Source of the DNA: Ciceribacter sp. T2.26MG-112.2
GTDB taxonomy: Bacteria > Pseudomonadota > Alphaproteobacteria > Rhizobiales > Rhizobiaceae
NCBI RefSeq assembly: GCF_900492205.1
Contig: NZ_UEYQ01000005.1
Span: 62,001 to 126,000 of the forward strand
DNA length: 64,000 nt
Reading direction: 5' to 3'
Part shown: positions 1-9,026 of the stretch, one piece after another
How positions within the stretch are numbered: the first letter of the stretch is position 1
Layout of the letters: every line of letters starts with the position of its first letter
Translations under genes and position numbers: made by a program
Notes under the pieces: generated by a model
What the model saw: the letters and a program-made list of their open reading frames with translations, nothing else
Told to the model about the DNA's origin: nothing
The model's database searches: none

Positions 1-1
1 A

Positions 2-730
2 CAGATCCGCTGGCTGCCGGATGATCTGGGACAGCGCTATGTCTTCATCAATCAGCCGTCCTATACAGCCTATTTCGTCAACGAGGGCCGCGAGCAACTG
101 GCGATGCGGGTGGTCGTCGGTTCCAAGTCGAACCAGACCTATTTCTTCCAGGACCAGATCGAGACGGTCGAGTTCAACCCTTACTGGGGCGTGCCGAAGT
201 CGATCATCGTCAACGAGATGCTGCCGAAGCTGCGCCGCGATCCGTCCTATCTCGATCGCCTCGGCTATGAGGTGAGCTATGGCGGTCGCAAGGTTTCCTC
301 GACGCAGGTCGACTGGAACACCACCCACAGCGTCGATGTGCGCCAGCCGCCCGGTGGCGACAATGCGCTGGGCGAGCTGAAGATCCTGTTTCCTAACAGC
401 CATGCCATCTACATGCACGACACGCCGTCGAAGAGCTTCTTCCAGCGCGACATGCGGGCGCTCAGCCATGGATGTGTTCGTCTGGCCGAACCGCGCGTGA
501 TGGCGGCGGCGGTGATGGGCACGACGACGGCCGAGATCGCCAAGCAGATCGCGTCCGGGCAGAACCGCGCGGTTCAGGTGCCGCAGAAGATCCCGGTCTA
601 TGTTTCCTATTTCACCGCCTGGCCGAACAAGGACGGCGAGATCGACTATTTCGAAGACGTGTATGACCGGGATGAGGCGACCCGCAAGGCCTTCAAGGCG
701 ACCAGCGACGCCCGCGTCCCGCGCGGCTGA
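2..730 (+). CDS. L,D-transpeptidase, C-terminal part (5' end outside window)
   Basis: The reading frame is open from the window edge, so the start is not visible; 242 residues can be read. The YkuD catalytic motif SHGCVR lies in the visible part, preceded by the usual HDTPSKSFF segment; the Cys is the nucleophile and the His its partner. Enzymes of this family make 3-3 cross-links in peptidoglycan or attach proteins to it in the periplasm. The large visible domain and the long region before the motif fit the YcbB/ErfK-type group. Such enzymes are numerous in polar-growing rhizobia, so a role in pole or side-wall synthesis is plausible but not shown here. An intrinsic terminator follows directly. 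Confidence 0.9.
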   Translation, partial: QIRWLPDDLGQRYVFINQPSYTAYFVNEGREQLAMRVVVGSKSNQTYFFQDQIETVEFNPYWGVPKSIIVNEMLPKLRRDPSYLDRLGYEVSYGGRKVSSTQVDWNTTHSVDVRQPPGGDNALGELKILFPNSHAIYMHDTPSKSFFQRDMRALSHGCVRLAEPRVMAAAVMGTTTAEIAKQIASGQNRAVQVPQKIPVYVSYFTAWPNKDGEIDYFEDVYDRDEATRKAFKATSDARVPRG

Positions 731-739
731 CGATGACGA

Positions 740-764
740 AGGCGGGTGGATGACCCGCCTTTTT
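740..764 (+). terminator. Intrinsic terminator after the L,D-transpeptidase gene
   Basis: An 8-bp stem AGGCGGGT/ACCCGCCT with a 5-nt loop is followed by five T. It starts 10 bases after the transpeptidase stop and reaches the stop codon of the convergent gph gene. Confidence 0.85.
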
Positions 765-1438
765 CATTTCCGCAGCAATTGCGCGAGCAGGTCCGGCGTC
801 AGTTCGTCGAAGTGATCGATCTGCCGGTCGGCTCCGAGTTCGGCGATGGGAACATCCGAATAGCCGAACGGCACGACGATGGACGGGATGCCGGCATTGC
901 GAGCGGCAAGGATGTCGTTGACGCTGTCACCGACCATCACGGCCAAGCGCGGATCACCGCCGGCCCGCTCGATGGTCGCGGTTATGTGGCCCGGATCGGG
1001 CTTGCGCACGGTGAAGGTGTCGCCGCCGGCAATGGCCGAAAAATGGTGGGCCAGCCCCAGTTTCTCGATCAGCGGCAAGGCCAGCGATTCCATCTTGTTG
1101 GTGCAGACGGCGAGCCGGAAGCCGGCCTCCCGCAATCGTCCCAGGGCGTCGACGAGGCCCGGATAGGGCCGGCTGTCCCCAGGCATCCCCGCCATGTAAT
1201 GGGCGATGAAGCGATCGAGCAGCGGCTGCAGGTCTTCATCCGCGAGCGGCGCACCGCGTAGCGCGAAGGCGCGGGCGATCATGGCGCGGGCGCCCTGGCC
1301 AACCAGATGGGTGAGATCCTCGTAACCCACCGGCGGCAGATCGGCGACGGCGATTGTATGGTTGAGGCTGGCGACCAGGTCTGGCGCCGTGTCGACGAGC
1401 GTGCCGTCGAGGTCGAAGACGATCGTGGGGGCTTTCAT
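764..1438 (-). CDS. gph: Phosphoglycolate phosphatase (HAD superfamily)
   Basis: The protein has 224 residues. HAD motif I is DLDGTLVDT near residue 8, motif II is the CTNK segment, motif III the KPDPGH lysine, and motif IV the GDSVND acid pair. Gph removes 2-phosphoglycolate, which arises from DNA repair or oxygenase activity. Two starts compete. The ATG at 1438 has GGAG seven bases upstream, while the ATG at 1444 has it only one base upstream, so I chose 1438. The gene diverges from rpiA across about 160 bases. Other HAD phosphatases of similar size exist, but length and motifs fit Gph well. Confidence 0.88.
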   Translation of the reverse strand: MKAPTIVFDLDGTLVDTAPDLVASLNHTIAVADLPPVGYEDLTHLVGQGARAMIARAFALRGAPLADEDLQPLLDRFIAHYMAGMPGDSRPYPGLVDALGRLREAGFRLAVCTNKMESLALPLIEKLGLAHHFSAIAGGDTFTVRKPDPGHITATIERAGGDPRLAVMVGDSVNDILAARNAGIPSIVVPFGYSDVPIAELGADRQIDHFDELTPDLLAQLLRK

Positions 1439-1599
1439 GGGCATGCTCCGTCACTGCTCAGGGAACGCGGGATCGCACTAGCCGGGTAGGCGAAATGCGG
1501 GCAAAAGGCAACCGATACCGCGGTATCGGAAAGGGGCTTTCGTTTGCCCGGCGAGGCGTGTAAACAGCTGTCGACGAAACGGACAGGAGCTCTTGGCGC

Positions 1600-2298
1600 A
1601 TGGACGCCCGCGAAATGAAGATAAAGGCTGCGGCAGCGGCTTTGGAGCATGTCGAGGACGGAATGCGTCTCGGCATCGGCACCGGTTCTACCGCGGAGGA
1701 GTTCGTCCGGCTTCTGGCGGAAAAGGTGGCAGGCGGCCTCAAGGTCGAAGGCGTGCCGACGTCGGAGCGCACGGCGCGCCTGTGCCTCGAACTCGGCGTG
1801 CCGCTGAAGTCGCTCGACGAACTGCCGCAGCTCGATCTGACCATTGACGGGGCCGACGAAGTGGACGGCCGGCTGCGCCTGATCAAGGGCGGCGGCGGCG
1901 CGCTTCTGCGCGAAAAGATCGTTGCGGCGGCTTCCGAAAAGATGATCGTGATCGCCGACGAAAGCAAGGTCGTCGAGACGCTCGGCCGCTTTCCGCTGCC
2001 GATCGAAATCAATCCCTTCGGCCAGGTTTCGACCTGTATCGCCGTGGAGAAGGCGGCCGAACGGCTGGGGCTGACCGGTGCCATGACCTTGCGCGCCTCC
2101 GGCGACGGTCTCTTCACCACTGACGGCGGACACCTCATTCTCGACGCATCTTTTGGCCGTATTCCTGATGCAGAGGCCTTGGCTATCGCGCTCAATACCA
2201 TTCCGGGTGTGGTCGAGCACGGGCTATTCATCAATCTGGCCACGCTTGCCATTATCGCCGGTCCGGCCGGCGCGCGGGTCATCGACGCAAAGAACTAG
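1600..2298 (+). CDS. rpiA: Ribose-5-phosphate isomerase A
   Basis: RpiA interconverts ribose 5-phosphate and ribulose 5-phosphate in the pentose phosphate pathway. The 232-residue protein shows the GTGSTAEEF phosphate-binding segment near residue 26, the active-site DGADE near residue 84 and the [11 protein letters not shown] loop after it, all typical of the family. The N-terminus [11 protein letters not shown] and full length match rhizobial RpiA. AGGAG precedes the ATG by about ten bases. The DUF2059 gene starts 18 bases after the stop and is probably co-transcribed. Confidence 0.95.
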   Translation: MDAREMKIKAAAAALEHVEDGMRLGIGTGSTAEEFVRLLAEKVAGGLKVEGVPTSERTARLCLELGVPLKSLDELPQLDLTIDGADEVDGRLRLIKGGGGALLREKIVAAASEKMIVIADESKVVETLGRFPLPIEINPFGQVSTCIAVEKAAERLGLTGAMTLRASGDGLFTTDGGHLILDASFGRIPDAEALAIALNTIPGVVEHGLFINLATLAIIAGPAGARVIDAKN

Positions 2299-2316
2299 AC
2301 AGGAGCTGTGAATTTC

Positions 2317-2853
2317 ATGGTCAATTTTTCGAGCTTGGGACGTTTCGCGTCTGTCACCGTCATTGCCGGTAGCCTGTTCATGGGGCCGGTCGCCCAGGCC
2401 CAGGACGTCGCGCCGGAACACGTGCAGGCGGCCCGCGCGGCGATTACCGCGCTTGGCGTGACCGACCGTTTCGACACCATCCTGCCGGCGGTGTCCGATC
2501 AGTTGAAGACGCAACTCATCCAGGCCTATCCTGACCTAGAGAGCAAGATCTCCGAGACGGTCGATGCCGAGGCCATCAAGCTTGCGCCGCGCCGCGGTGA
2601 TCTGGAGCGCGAGGCCGCGCTGGTCTATGCCAAGGCCTTCTCCGCAGAGGAGCTCAACGTGATCACTACCTTCTACACCAGCGAGGCCGGCAAGAAGTTG
2701 CTCAAGGACGGGCCTATCGCCATGCGTGAACTGTTGAAGGCCGCGGACATCTGGACGGCTGGGATCTCTCGCGATCTCGAAAAGCAGGCCAATGAGGCGA
2801 TGCTGAAGGAGGTCGGCGCAACCGCACCGGCTGCACCGGCCGCCAAGCCCTGA
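2317..2853 (+). CDS. DUF2059 secreted protein
   Basis: The protein has 178 residues, with an N-terminal signal peptide (hydrophobic stretch about residues 10-25, likely cleavage after AQA). The mature part is helical and carries the DUF2059 core around EELNVITTFYTSEAGKKLL. The C-terminus is an Ala/Pro-rich tail. Its function is unknown; members are periplasmic. A GTG at 2308 is in frame but lies only two bases from AGGAG, whereas the ATG at 2317 is 11 bases away, so I prefer the ATG. Position directly after rpiA suggests an rpiA-DUF2059 transcript ending at the terminator at 2879. Confidence 0.8.
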   Translation: MVNFSSLGRFASVTVIAGSLFMGPVAQAQDVAPEHVQAARAAITALGVTDRFDTILPAVSDQLKTQLIQAYPDLESKISETVDAEAIKLAPRRGDLEREAALVYAKAFSAEELNVITTFYTSEAGKKLLKDGPIAMRELLKAADIWTAGISRDLEKQANEAMLKEVGATAPAAPAAKP

Positions 2854-2878
2854 TCGCGGGCTAACGGCAAGAACACAG

Positions 2879-2907
2879 AGCCCGGACACGTTCCGGGCTT
2901 TTCTTTT
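2879..2907 (+). terminator. Intrinsic terminator after DUF2059 gene
   Basis: Stem AGCCCGGA/TCCGGGCT with a 5-nt loop, followed by a T-rich run (TTTCTTTT). It separates rpiA-DUF2059 from gor. Confidence 0.85.
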
Positions 2908-2981
2908 GGGGGAGGGCGATCCTATATCTGGGCCGCTATGCCCATCAATGATTTGCCCAATGATCTGCAAGGAGAAACGCC

Positions 2982-4370
2982 ATGTCCGGTTTTGACTATG
3001 ATCTGTTCGTGATCGGTGGCGGCTCCGGTGGGGTGCGCAGCGCCCGCGTCGCCGCGTCGCTCGGCAAGAAGGTCGCGATCGCCGAGGAATACCGCTTCGG
3101 CGGGACCTGCGTCATCCGTGGCTGCGTGCCGAAGAAGCTGTTCGTCTATGCCTCGCAGTTCCACGAGCATTTCGAGGATGCGGCCGGCTATGGATGGACC
3201 GTCGGCGAGAGCCGTTTCGACTGGCCGAGGCTGGTCGCGGCGAAGGACAAGGAGATCGCCCGGCTCGAAGGCCTCTACCGCAAGGGTCTGGACAATGCCG
3301 GCGCCGAGATCCTCGAAACGCGGGCCGAACTGGCCGGCCCGAACAGTGTGCGCCTGCTGAAGTCCGGCAAGATCGTCACTGCGGAAAAGATCGTCATCGC
3401 CGTCGGTGGTGCTCCCAATCCGCATGCGGCGCTTCCCGGTCATGAACTGTGCATCTCGTCCAACGAAGCCTTCGACCTGAAGGAACTGCCGCGGGCGATC
3501 GTCATTGCCGGCGGCGGCTATATCGCGGTCGAGTTTGCCAACATCTTCCACGGCCTCGGGGTCGAGACGACGCTGATCTATCGCGGCGCGGAGATCCTCA
3601 GCCGCTTCGACCACGACATGCGGCACGGGCTGCACGAGGCCATGGAGGCCAAGGGCATTCGCATCCTTTGCCATGACATCATCGAACAGGTGAGCAAGGG
3701 CGCCGACGGTCGACTGGTGGCGGAAACCAAGAACAGCGGCGAACTGGTGGCGGACCAGATCATGCTGGCGCTCGGCCGCGACCCCTATACCGAAGGGCTC
3801 GGCCTGGAGACGGCCGGGGTGGAGACGAACGAGCGCGGGGCCATCATCGTCGATGCCTATTCGCGGACCAATGTGCCGAGCATTTTCGCGCTCGGCGACG
3901 TGACCGACCGGGTGCAGTTGACGCCGGTGGCAATCCATGAGGCGATGTGCTTGATCGAGACCGAATACAAGAACAATCCGACCTCGCCGGATCACGACAT
4001 GATTGCGACCGCGGTGTTCTCGCAGCCGGAGATCGGGACCGTCGGCCTTTCGGAAGAGGAGGCGGCCAGGCGGTTCGCCGAGCTCGAGGTCTACCGCGCC
4101 CAGTTCCGGCCGATGAAGGCGACGCTTTCGGGACGCGCCGAGAAGACCATCATGAAGCTCATCGTCAATGCTGCCGACCGCAAGGTCGTGGGCGCCCATA
4201 TCCTCGGGCACGATGCCGGCGAGATGGCGCAGATCCTCGGGATCACGCTGAAGGCCGGATGCACCAAGGACGATTTCGATCGGACCATGGCGGTCCATCC
4301 GACGGCGGCCGAAGAACTGGTGACGATGTACAATCCGAGCTATCGGGTGAAGAACGGCGAGCGGGTCTGA
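2982..4370 (+). CDS. gor: Glutathione-disulfide reductase
   Basis: This 462-residue flavoprotein reduces glutathione disulfide with NADPH. The FAD-binding GGGSGG motif is at residues 12-17, and the redox pair is C43 and C48 in GGTCVIRGCVPKK. The NADPH-binding GGGYIAVEFA lies mid-protein, and the C-terminal HPTAAEEL provides the catalytic His of the partner subunit. Length is normal. AAGGAG sits eight bases before the ATG. It stands alone between two terminators, so it is probably monocistronic. Confidence 0.95.
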   Translation: MSGFDYDLFVIGGGSGGVRSARVAASLGKKVAIAEEYRFGGTCVIRGCVPKKLFVYASQFHEHFEDAAGYGWTVGESRFDWPRLVAAKDKEIARLEGLYRKGLDNAGAEILETRAELAGPNSVRLLKSGKIVTAEKIVIAVGGAPNPHAALPGHELCISSNEAFDLKELPRAIVIAGGGYIAVEFANIFHGLGVETTLIYRGAEILSRFDHDMRHGLHEAMEAKGIRILCHDIIEQVSKGADGRLVAETKNSGELVADQIMLALGRDPYTEGLGLETAGVETNERGAIIVDAYSRTNVPSIFALGDVTDRVQLTPVAIHEAMCLIETEYKNNPTSPDHDMIATAVFSQPEIGTVGLSEEEAARRFAELEVYRAQFRPMKATLSGRAEKTIMKLIVNAADRKVVGAHILGHDAGEMAQILGITLKAGCTKDDFDRTMAVHPTAAEELVTMYNPSYRVKNGERV

Positions 4371-4410
4371 AGCCGCAACCGCCGTTTTCCGGGCCGGGTT
4401 GCTTCCAACG

Positions 4411-4438
4411 AAAAATGCCCCGTCGATGGGACGGGGCA
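4411..4438 (-). terminator. Hairpin with T-run on the minus strand
   Basis: A 9-bp stem TGCCCCGTC/GACGGGGCA with a 5-nt loop has five A on its left, which is a T5 tract for minus-strand transcription. It lies 100 bases beyond the 37-codon minus-strand gene at 4539-4652 and 40 bases after gor, so it could serve both. The T-run favours minus-strand use. Confidence 0.65.
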
Positions 4439-4538
4439 ATTGATGCGGAAGGAACCTCGGACAGGCGCCAAGGCGCCCATCCGACAAAGCTCAAACGCCG
4501 GAACGTCATGACGGTTCCGTTGCGAGCGAAAAATCTCT

Positions 4539-4652
4539 TCAGGTGAAGGCCAGAACCGGCGCCGCGAGCGCCATCAGTCCGAGACAGGAAGCGACTGCGA
4601 ATTTCAGCCGCCGGATACGCCTGGTACGAACACCACTCCAATCATACGCCAT
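4539..4652 (-). CDS. Small single-pass membrane peptide (37 aa), hypothetical
   Basis: The 37-codon frame begins MAYDWSG, has a basic stretch RTRRIRRLK, then one hydrophobic helix (about residues 18-35) and ends LAFT. This is the pattern of a small inner-membrane protein. GAGGA lies eight bases before the ATG, and a minus-strand terminator lies downstream. I do not recognise a function. A longer in-frame extension begins further upstream but lacks a ribosome site. It could still be chance: the support is the start signal, topology and terminator, not homology. Confidence 0.5.
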   Translation of the reverse strand: MAYDWSGVRTRRIRRLKFAVASCLGLMALAAPVLAFT

Positions 4653-4875
4653 AGCACAGATCCTCATGATCGTTACAAACACATGGGCACAATGGCCGCA
4701 CCTGCTTCCCGTAGCCGTCGAGGCTGGCGCGAAGCTGACTGCACGCAATCCGGATGCGACCTCGCCCGTCGCCTCCAAAGATTAGAGTATGACAATTTTT
4801 CGATGGACGCCAGCCTCCATCGCTTCCGGACGAAACGACTGGGGGTGGCTGATATTCTAGTTACGGATCAATAGT

Positions 4876-5775
4876 TTATCGTACCTGGCTGAGCTTTGGC
4901 GCGACTGAGGGGCGGTTGTCTGCCAGCCAGTCGATCGCCGGCCGCCAGAGGGTTTCGCGGAAAGCCGGGCGGAAAAAGCCGAGATGACCGATCGGCTGAC
5001 CGGCTGCCGCCGGTGATACGCGCATGCGCTCGACGGGGGCATTGACATAGGCCTTGAGGATGGCCTCCTGCGCCTTGGGTGTGCCCCATACGTCGTCTTC
5101 GACGCCGATCGACAGGATGGGGGTGCGGACTTCGGCAAAGCGCCGGGCGGCATCCATTTTGGCGTCGGCGAAGAAATAGTCGGGCGAGCGGCCCCAGCGA
5201 GCCCATTGGCGAAATACCGTACCGGGCAGCGTTTGCCCGAGGCCGATCCAGCCTGGAACGCGACCGGTCAAGAGCGCGAGCGGAACGCCGACAAGGTTCA
5301 TCGAGGCGAAGACCTTGTAGGGCTCGGCGGTATAGGCCCAGTGGCCCGACATGACCGCGACCATCAGATAGCGGTCGAAGCGATTGGCGCGGCCGCAGAG
5401 ACCGAGGCCCTGGCCGCCGAAGGACTGGCCGACGCCGACCATGGCATGGCCGGGGGCCACGCTTTCCAGACGGTCGACCGCCGCCGCCATGTCCTTCTCC
5501 GCCCAGTCGGCCATGCTCGGCCGGGCCTTCCAGCCGCGGGGAATGCGGGAGCCCGCGACGCCGCGATAGTCATAGGTCAGCGCGGCGCGAAAGCCGCGTT
5601 CGGCCACCAGGTGTTCGGCGAAGCGGGCATAGATGCCGCGCGGGACGGCGGCGGCGGACGAGATCAGGGCGAGGGGACCGTCGCCATCCCCGCGAAACAG
5701 GGTTCCGGCGAGGGGAAAGCTGTCCGAAGCGGCAAATGTAATCTCTTCGCGCACGAAGGCTATCCGGTTCTGCAT
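4876..5775 (-). CDS. Alpha/beta hydrolase (COG4757-like)
   Basis: The 299-residue protein has the alpha/beta hydrolase nucleophile elbow GQSFGG, with Ser as likely nucleophile. It also has the oxyanion-region sequence SSAAAVPRGIYARFA and a late acid and His segment (SIGVEDDVWGTP, then PIGHLGFFR). No signal peptide is visible, so it is probably a cytoplasmic esterase-like enzyme with unknown substrate. The ATG at 5775 has GGAGGAG seven bases upstream and is preferred over an upstream in-frame ATG at 5832, which overlaps a putative operator at 5822-5837. It is transcribed away from the DAHP synthase gene. Confidence 0.75.
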   Translation of the reverse strand: MQNRIAFVREEITFAASDSFPLAGTLFRGDGDGPLALISSAAAVPRGIYARFAEHLVAERGFRAALTYDYRGVAGSRIPRGWKARPSMADWAEKDMAAAVDRLESVAPGHAMVGVGQSFGGQGLGLCGRANRFDRYLMVAVMSGHWAYTAEPYKVFASMNLVGVPLALLTGRVPGWIGLGQTLPGTVFRQWARWGRSPDYFFADAKMDAARRFAEVRTPILSIGVEDDVWGTPKAQEAILKAYVNAPVERMRVSPAAAGQPIGHLGFFRPAFRETLWRPAIDWLADNRPSVAPKLSQVR

Positions 5776-5816
5776 GGCTGATCTCCTCCATCTCCCACGC
5801 CCAACGACGAAAATAC

Positions 5817-5837
5817 TTACGTTTACGTTCATGTAAA
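5817..5837 (-). promoter_or_regulatory. Putative operator upstream of the alpha/beta hydrolase
   Basis: TTTAC-N6-GTAAA forms an inverted repeat at 5822-5837, and another TTACG half-site adjoins it at 5817. Sites of this TTACGTTTACG type are bound by TetR- or MerR-family regulators of acyl-CoA and branched-chain amino acid catabolism in proteobacteria. It lies about 50 bases upstream of the hydrolase start. No such regulator gene is adjacent. Confidence 0.35.
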
Positions 5838-6039
5838 TGCAAGTCCGAGCAGTTGGCCGACAGGGGGCGGCTTATCAGGCCCGAGGGCAGAGGCCGTGGT
5901 GTCTTTTTCGCCGCCCCGGCAGAATCGTTGCCGGTGGCCCTTCAAGTTCGGCTTTGCAAGGCAAATATTAGGGTCTATAAGCCCCCGATCCAAAGCGGCC
6001 GGGAGGAGGCCGTCCTATTTCGAACAGCAGGTGACGATC

Positions 6040-7416
6040 ATGGCACAGAATTGGACCCCGAGCAGCTGGCGCAGCAAGCCGATCAAGCAGGTTCCGGCCT
6101 ATCCGGACTTGGGCGCCCTTGCCGATGCCGAAGCCCGTCTCGCCAAGTTTCCGCCGCTGGTCTTTGCCGGGGAAGCCCGTCGGCTGACCAAGGCGCTCGG
6201 CAATGTCGCCGAGGGCAATGGTTTCCTGCTGCAAGGCGGCGACTGCGCCGAGAGCTTCGCCGAACATGGCGCCGATACGATCCGCGACTTCTTCCGCGCC
6301 TTCCTGCAGATGGCCGTCGTTCTGACCTTTGGCGCGCAGCTGCCGGTGGTCAAGGTCGGCCGCATCGCCGGCCAGTTCGCCAAGCCGCGCTCGTCGGACT
6401 TCGAGAAACAGGGTGACGTCGAGTTGCCGAGCTATCGCGGCGACATCATCAACGGCATCGAGTTCACGCCGGAATCGCGCATTCCCAATCCGGATCGGCA
6501 GATCATGGCGTACCGCCAGTCGGCCGCGACGCTCAACCTTTTGCGCGCCTTCGCGATGGGTGGTTATGCCAATCTCGACAATGTGCACCAGTGGATGCTC
6601 GGCTTCGTCAAGGATAGCCCCCAGGCTGAGCGTTACCGCAAGCTCGCCGACCGGATTTCCGAGACCATGGATTTCATGAAGGCGATCGGCATCAGCTCGG
6701 AGACCAATCCGAGCCTGCGCGAGACCGATTTCTTCACCAGCCACGAAGCGCTGCTTCTCGGCTATGAAGAAGCGCTGACGCGCGTCGATTCCACCTCCGG
6801 CGACTGGTATGCCACGTCCGGCCACATGATCTGGATCGGCGACCGCACGCGCCAGGCCGACCATGCGCACCTGGAATACTGCCGCGGCATCAAGAACCCG
6901 CTCGGCCTGAAATGCGGTCCGTCGCTGCAGGCGGACGATCTTTTGAACCTGATCGACATCCTCAACCCGAACAACGAGGCCGGTCGTCTGACGCTGATCT
7001 GCCGTTTTGGCCACGACAAGGTCGCCGATCACCTGCCGCGTCTCATCCGCGCGGTCGAGCGCGAGGGCCGCAAGGTCGTCTGGTCCTGCGATCCGATGCA
7101 TGGCAACACGATCACGCTCAACAACTACAAGACCCGTCCGTTCGAGCGGGTTCTGTCGGAAGTCGAAAGCTTCTTCCAGATCCATCGTGCGGAAGGAACG
7201 CATCCGGGCGGCATCCACATCGAGATGACCGGCAACGACGTGACGGAATGCACCGGCGGTGCGCGTGCGGTCACGGCGGAAGCCCTGCAGGATCGTTACC
7301 ACACCCATTGCGACCCGCGTCTCAATGCCGACCAGGCGCTCGAACTGGCCTTCCTGCTCGCCGAGCGGATGAAGGGCGGCCGCGACGAAAAGCGGATGAT
7401 GGTGGCGAACGGCTGA
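6040..7416 (+). CDS. 3-deoxy-7-phosphoheptulonate synthase, class II
   Basis: This enzyme condenses phosphoenolpyruvate and erythrose 4-phosphate, the first step of the shikimate pathway. The 458-residue protein starts [14 protein letters not shown] and has the class II (plant-type) hallmarks: LLQGGDCAE with the metal-binding Cys, the KPRSSDFE loop, CDPMHGNT, and [12 protein letters not shown]. Length matches bacterial class II enzymes. AGGTGA is five bases before the ATG at 6040; the frame is open further upstream, but those starts give an extension not found in the family. A strong terminator follows. Confidence 0.94.
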   Translation: MAQNWTPSSWRSKPIKQVPAYPDLGALADAEARLAKFPPLVFAGEARRLTKALGNVAEGNGFLLQGGDCAESFAEHGADTIRDFFRAFLQMAVVLTFGAQLPVVKVGRIAGQFAKPRSSDFEKQGDVELPSYRGDIINGIEFTPESRIPNPDRQIMAYRQSAATLNLLRAFAMGGYANLDNVHQWMLGFVKDSPQAERYRKLADRISETMDFMKAIGISSETNPSLRETDFFTSHEALLLGYEEALTRVDSTSGDWYATSGHMIWIGDRTRQADHAHLEYCRGIKNPLGLKCGPSLQADDLLNLIDILNPNNEAGRLTLICRFGHDKVADHLPRLIRAVEREGRKVVWSCDPMHGNTITLNNYKTRPFERVLSEVESFFQIHRAEGTHPGGIHIEMTGNDVTECTGGARAVTAEALQDRYHTHCDPRLNADQALELAFLLAERMKGGRDEKRMMVANG

Positions 7417-7446
7417 AGCTAAGCTTCAGATAAGCGCATTTGACCG

Positions 7447-7484
7447 ACCGGGCCGGCTTCCCCAAGCTGGCCCGGTTTCTTTTT
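7447..7484 (+). terminator. Intrinsic terminator after DAHP synthase
   Basis: Long stem ACCGGGCC/GGCCCGGT extended inward by GCTT/AAGC, followed by TTTCTTTTT. It ends about 20 bases before the next gene. Confidence 0.9.
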
Positions 7485-7502
7485 GTCAGATCGGGGTATC
7501 GA

Positions 7503-7919
7503 ATGGACGAGCAGAGAACAGGGGCCTGCCTGTGCGGCGCAGTTCGATTCCGGACGAGCGGACCTCTGCGCGAGGTCGTCTTCTGTCATTGTTCGCAATG
7601 CCGGCGCCAGACGGGTCTATACTACGCGGCGACCGACGTTGCACACGACCGTATCGCGCTCACAGGCTCAGAGATGGTGGGCTGGTATCGATCGAGCGAG
7701 GAGGCGCAGAGGGGTTTCTGCACGCGGTGCGGTTCGGCCCTGTTCTGGCAGCGCGACGGCAGCGATCATGTCTCGGTCATGGCCGGCGCTTTCGACGAGC
7801 CGGGCGGGCTGGCCGCGGGCTATCATATCTTCTGTGCCGACAAGGGCGAATTCTACGCGGTCGACGACGGCCTGCCCTCCTTTCAGGCCGGCAGGCCCGC
7901 CTCCGCCAGCAGCGGATGA
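7503..7919 (+). CDS. GFA family protein (glutathione-dependent formaldehyde-activating enzyme/centromere V fold)
   Basis: The protein has 138 residues and the zinc-binding Cys pattern of the GFA family: C9-x-C11, C28-x-C30-x2-C33 and a later CTRCG. The founding member was reported to act on the glutathione-formaldehyde adduct, but most members have no proven function. I start at the ATG at 7503; the frame runs 21 codons further upstream into the terminator stem, which is unlikely to be coding. Its 3' end overlaps the convergent unknown gene by 37 bases. Confidence 0.82.
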   Translation: MDEQRTGACLCGAVRFRTSGPLREVVFCHCSQCRRQTGLYYAATDVAHDRIALTGSEMVGWYRSSEEAQRGFCTRCGSALFWQRDGSDHVSVMAGAFDEPGGLAAGYHIFCADKGEFYAVDDGLPSFQAGRPASASSG

Positions 7920-8803
7920 GAAGCCGTCGTGTTCGTGGCTATGCCGAGTTCGGCAAGGGCGTGGTGGAAGGCCTCTTCCAGGGCCGCGAATTTTGCCGAC
8001 TGCCATTTAAAATAGTCGTCGACGAAGCGACGCGACAGCCACAGCGATCCGCGCCGGCGCGGTAGATCCCAGCCAAGCAGGCCCTCGGTCTCGGCCTTCG
8101 TGAACATGCGCTTCAGGTTCGTTGCCGAAATCATGTAGACTTCGCTTAGCTCGGGCAGCGACAGGCGGCCGACATCGATGCGGTCCGCCGGGTTCGGCGT
8201 GCCGGGAATCCGGGCGATGAGGTCATGCAGCACCATGCCGCCGAGATCCGACCAGAGGAAATGACCGATGCTGTCGGGAGGATCGCGCCAGATGGGGTCT
8301 TCGACTAGATGGGCGGCCGCCATGGGCTGGGCGATCCGGAAGATGCGCGGATCGGCCAGGGCAAGCGCTTCTCTCTCACCGCCGTCCAGCCGGTCGAGGC
8401 AGGCCATGTGGCCCATGAACCAGGCCTTCATCGCATCATAGGCGGTTTCGGTCGTTTCCAGCACGCGGACACGGCGGTCGGGCACGTCGGGGACGTCGCG
8501 CAGGAATTTGTAGGCCACCAGTTCGGCGAGGAAGGCGGTGGCCGTATTGCGGCTGGCCGCGCCCAGCTTCATGACGATCTCGACGAAGCGGGTGGCGGTC
8601 AGACCCGACAGGGGATCATCGTCCCTCCGCTGCAGGGACAGGGCAAAGAGCGAATGGGTCATCAGCCATTTGCGATGCGACGCCTTGAGCCGCGACAGGC
8701 GGGGCGTGCGCAGGTGTATGGCGATCAGGTGTTCGGCGATCTGTTTCTCGATCGTCGGGAACAAGGGGTGGACGGCGATCTCGGTGCGGGTCAGTGGCCG
8801 CAT
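7883..8803 (-). CDS. Conserved unknown protein with two winged-helix-like segments
   Basis: I do not recognise the family. The 306-residue protein has no signal peptide or membrane helix. Two parts look like winged-helix domains. Around residues 65-105, GLTATRFVEIVMKLG and RNTATAFLAELVAYKFLRD suggest helices followed by a wing. Around residues 220-265, LSLPELSEVYMISATNLKRM leads to a basic PRRRGSLWLSRRFVDD segment. A tandem-winged-helix transcription factor is a reasonable guess, not a demonstrated one. The 3' end overlaps the GFA gene convergently by 37 bases. Confidence 0.7.
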   Translation of the reverse strand: MRPLTRTEIAVHPLFPTIEKQIAEHLIAIHLRTPRLSRLKASHRKWLMTHSLFALSLQRRDDDPLSGLTATRFVEIVMKLGAASRNTATAFLAELVAYKFLRDVPDVPDRRVRVLETTETAYDAMKAWFMGHMACLDRLDGGEREALALADPRIFRIAQPMAAAHLVEDPIWRDPPDSIGHFLWSDLGGMVLHDLIARIPGTPNPADRIDVGRLSLPELSEVYMISATNLKRMFTKAETEGLLGWDLPRRRGSLWLSRRFVDDYFKWQSAKFAALEEAFHHALAELGIATNTTASHPLLAEAGLPA

Positions 8804-8984
8804 GGCTTGGCTACGCTTTGCTGAAAAACTTGAACATTATGGGGTCGGCCCAACCTCTGGCCGGCATCGTGGCAAACGGGATGACGGTGCAGCATGGAAG
8901 CCTCAGTGCTGGCTAGACAATTTCCATATCCGTTTTGTGTCAATGGCCGGTTTACGTCGGCGATGCAAGGCGAGGTCGGCGATC

Positions 8985-9025
8985 CGAGGGGGCAAGGGGC
9001 GGCGGCCCCGTTGCCCCGTCCCTCG
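8985..9025 (-). other. Strong GC-rich hairpin at the 3' end of the phosphoglycerol transferase gene
   Basis: CGAGGG and GGCAAGGGG pair with CCCC-G-TTGCC and CCCTCG across a short loop, giving a long interrupted stem ending at the stop codon of the gene at 9027. There is no T-run, so it may stabilise the mRNA end or act as a weak terminator. Confidence 0.4.
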
Positions 9026-9026
9026 C

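Noticed and set aside
2922..4487. 521-residue minus-strand frame across gor
   Set aside because: Antisense to glutathione reductase and runs through two terminator stems.
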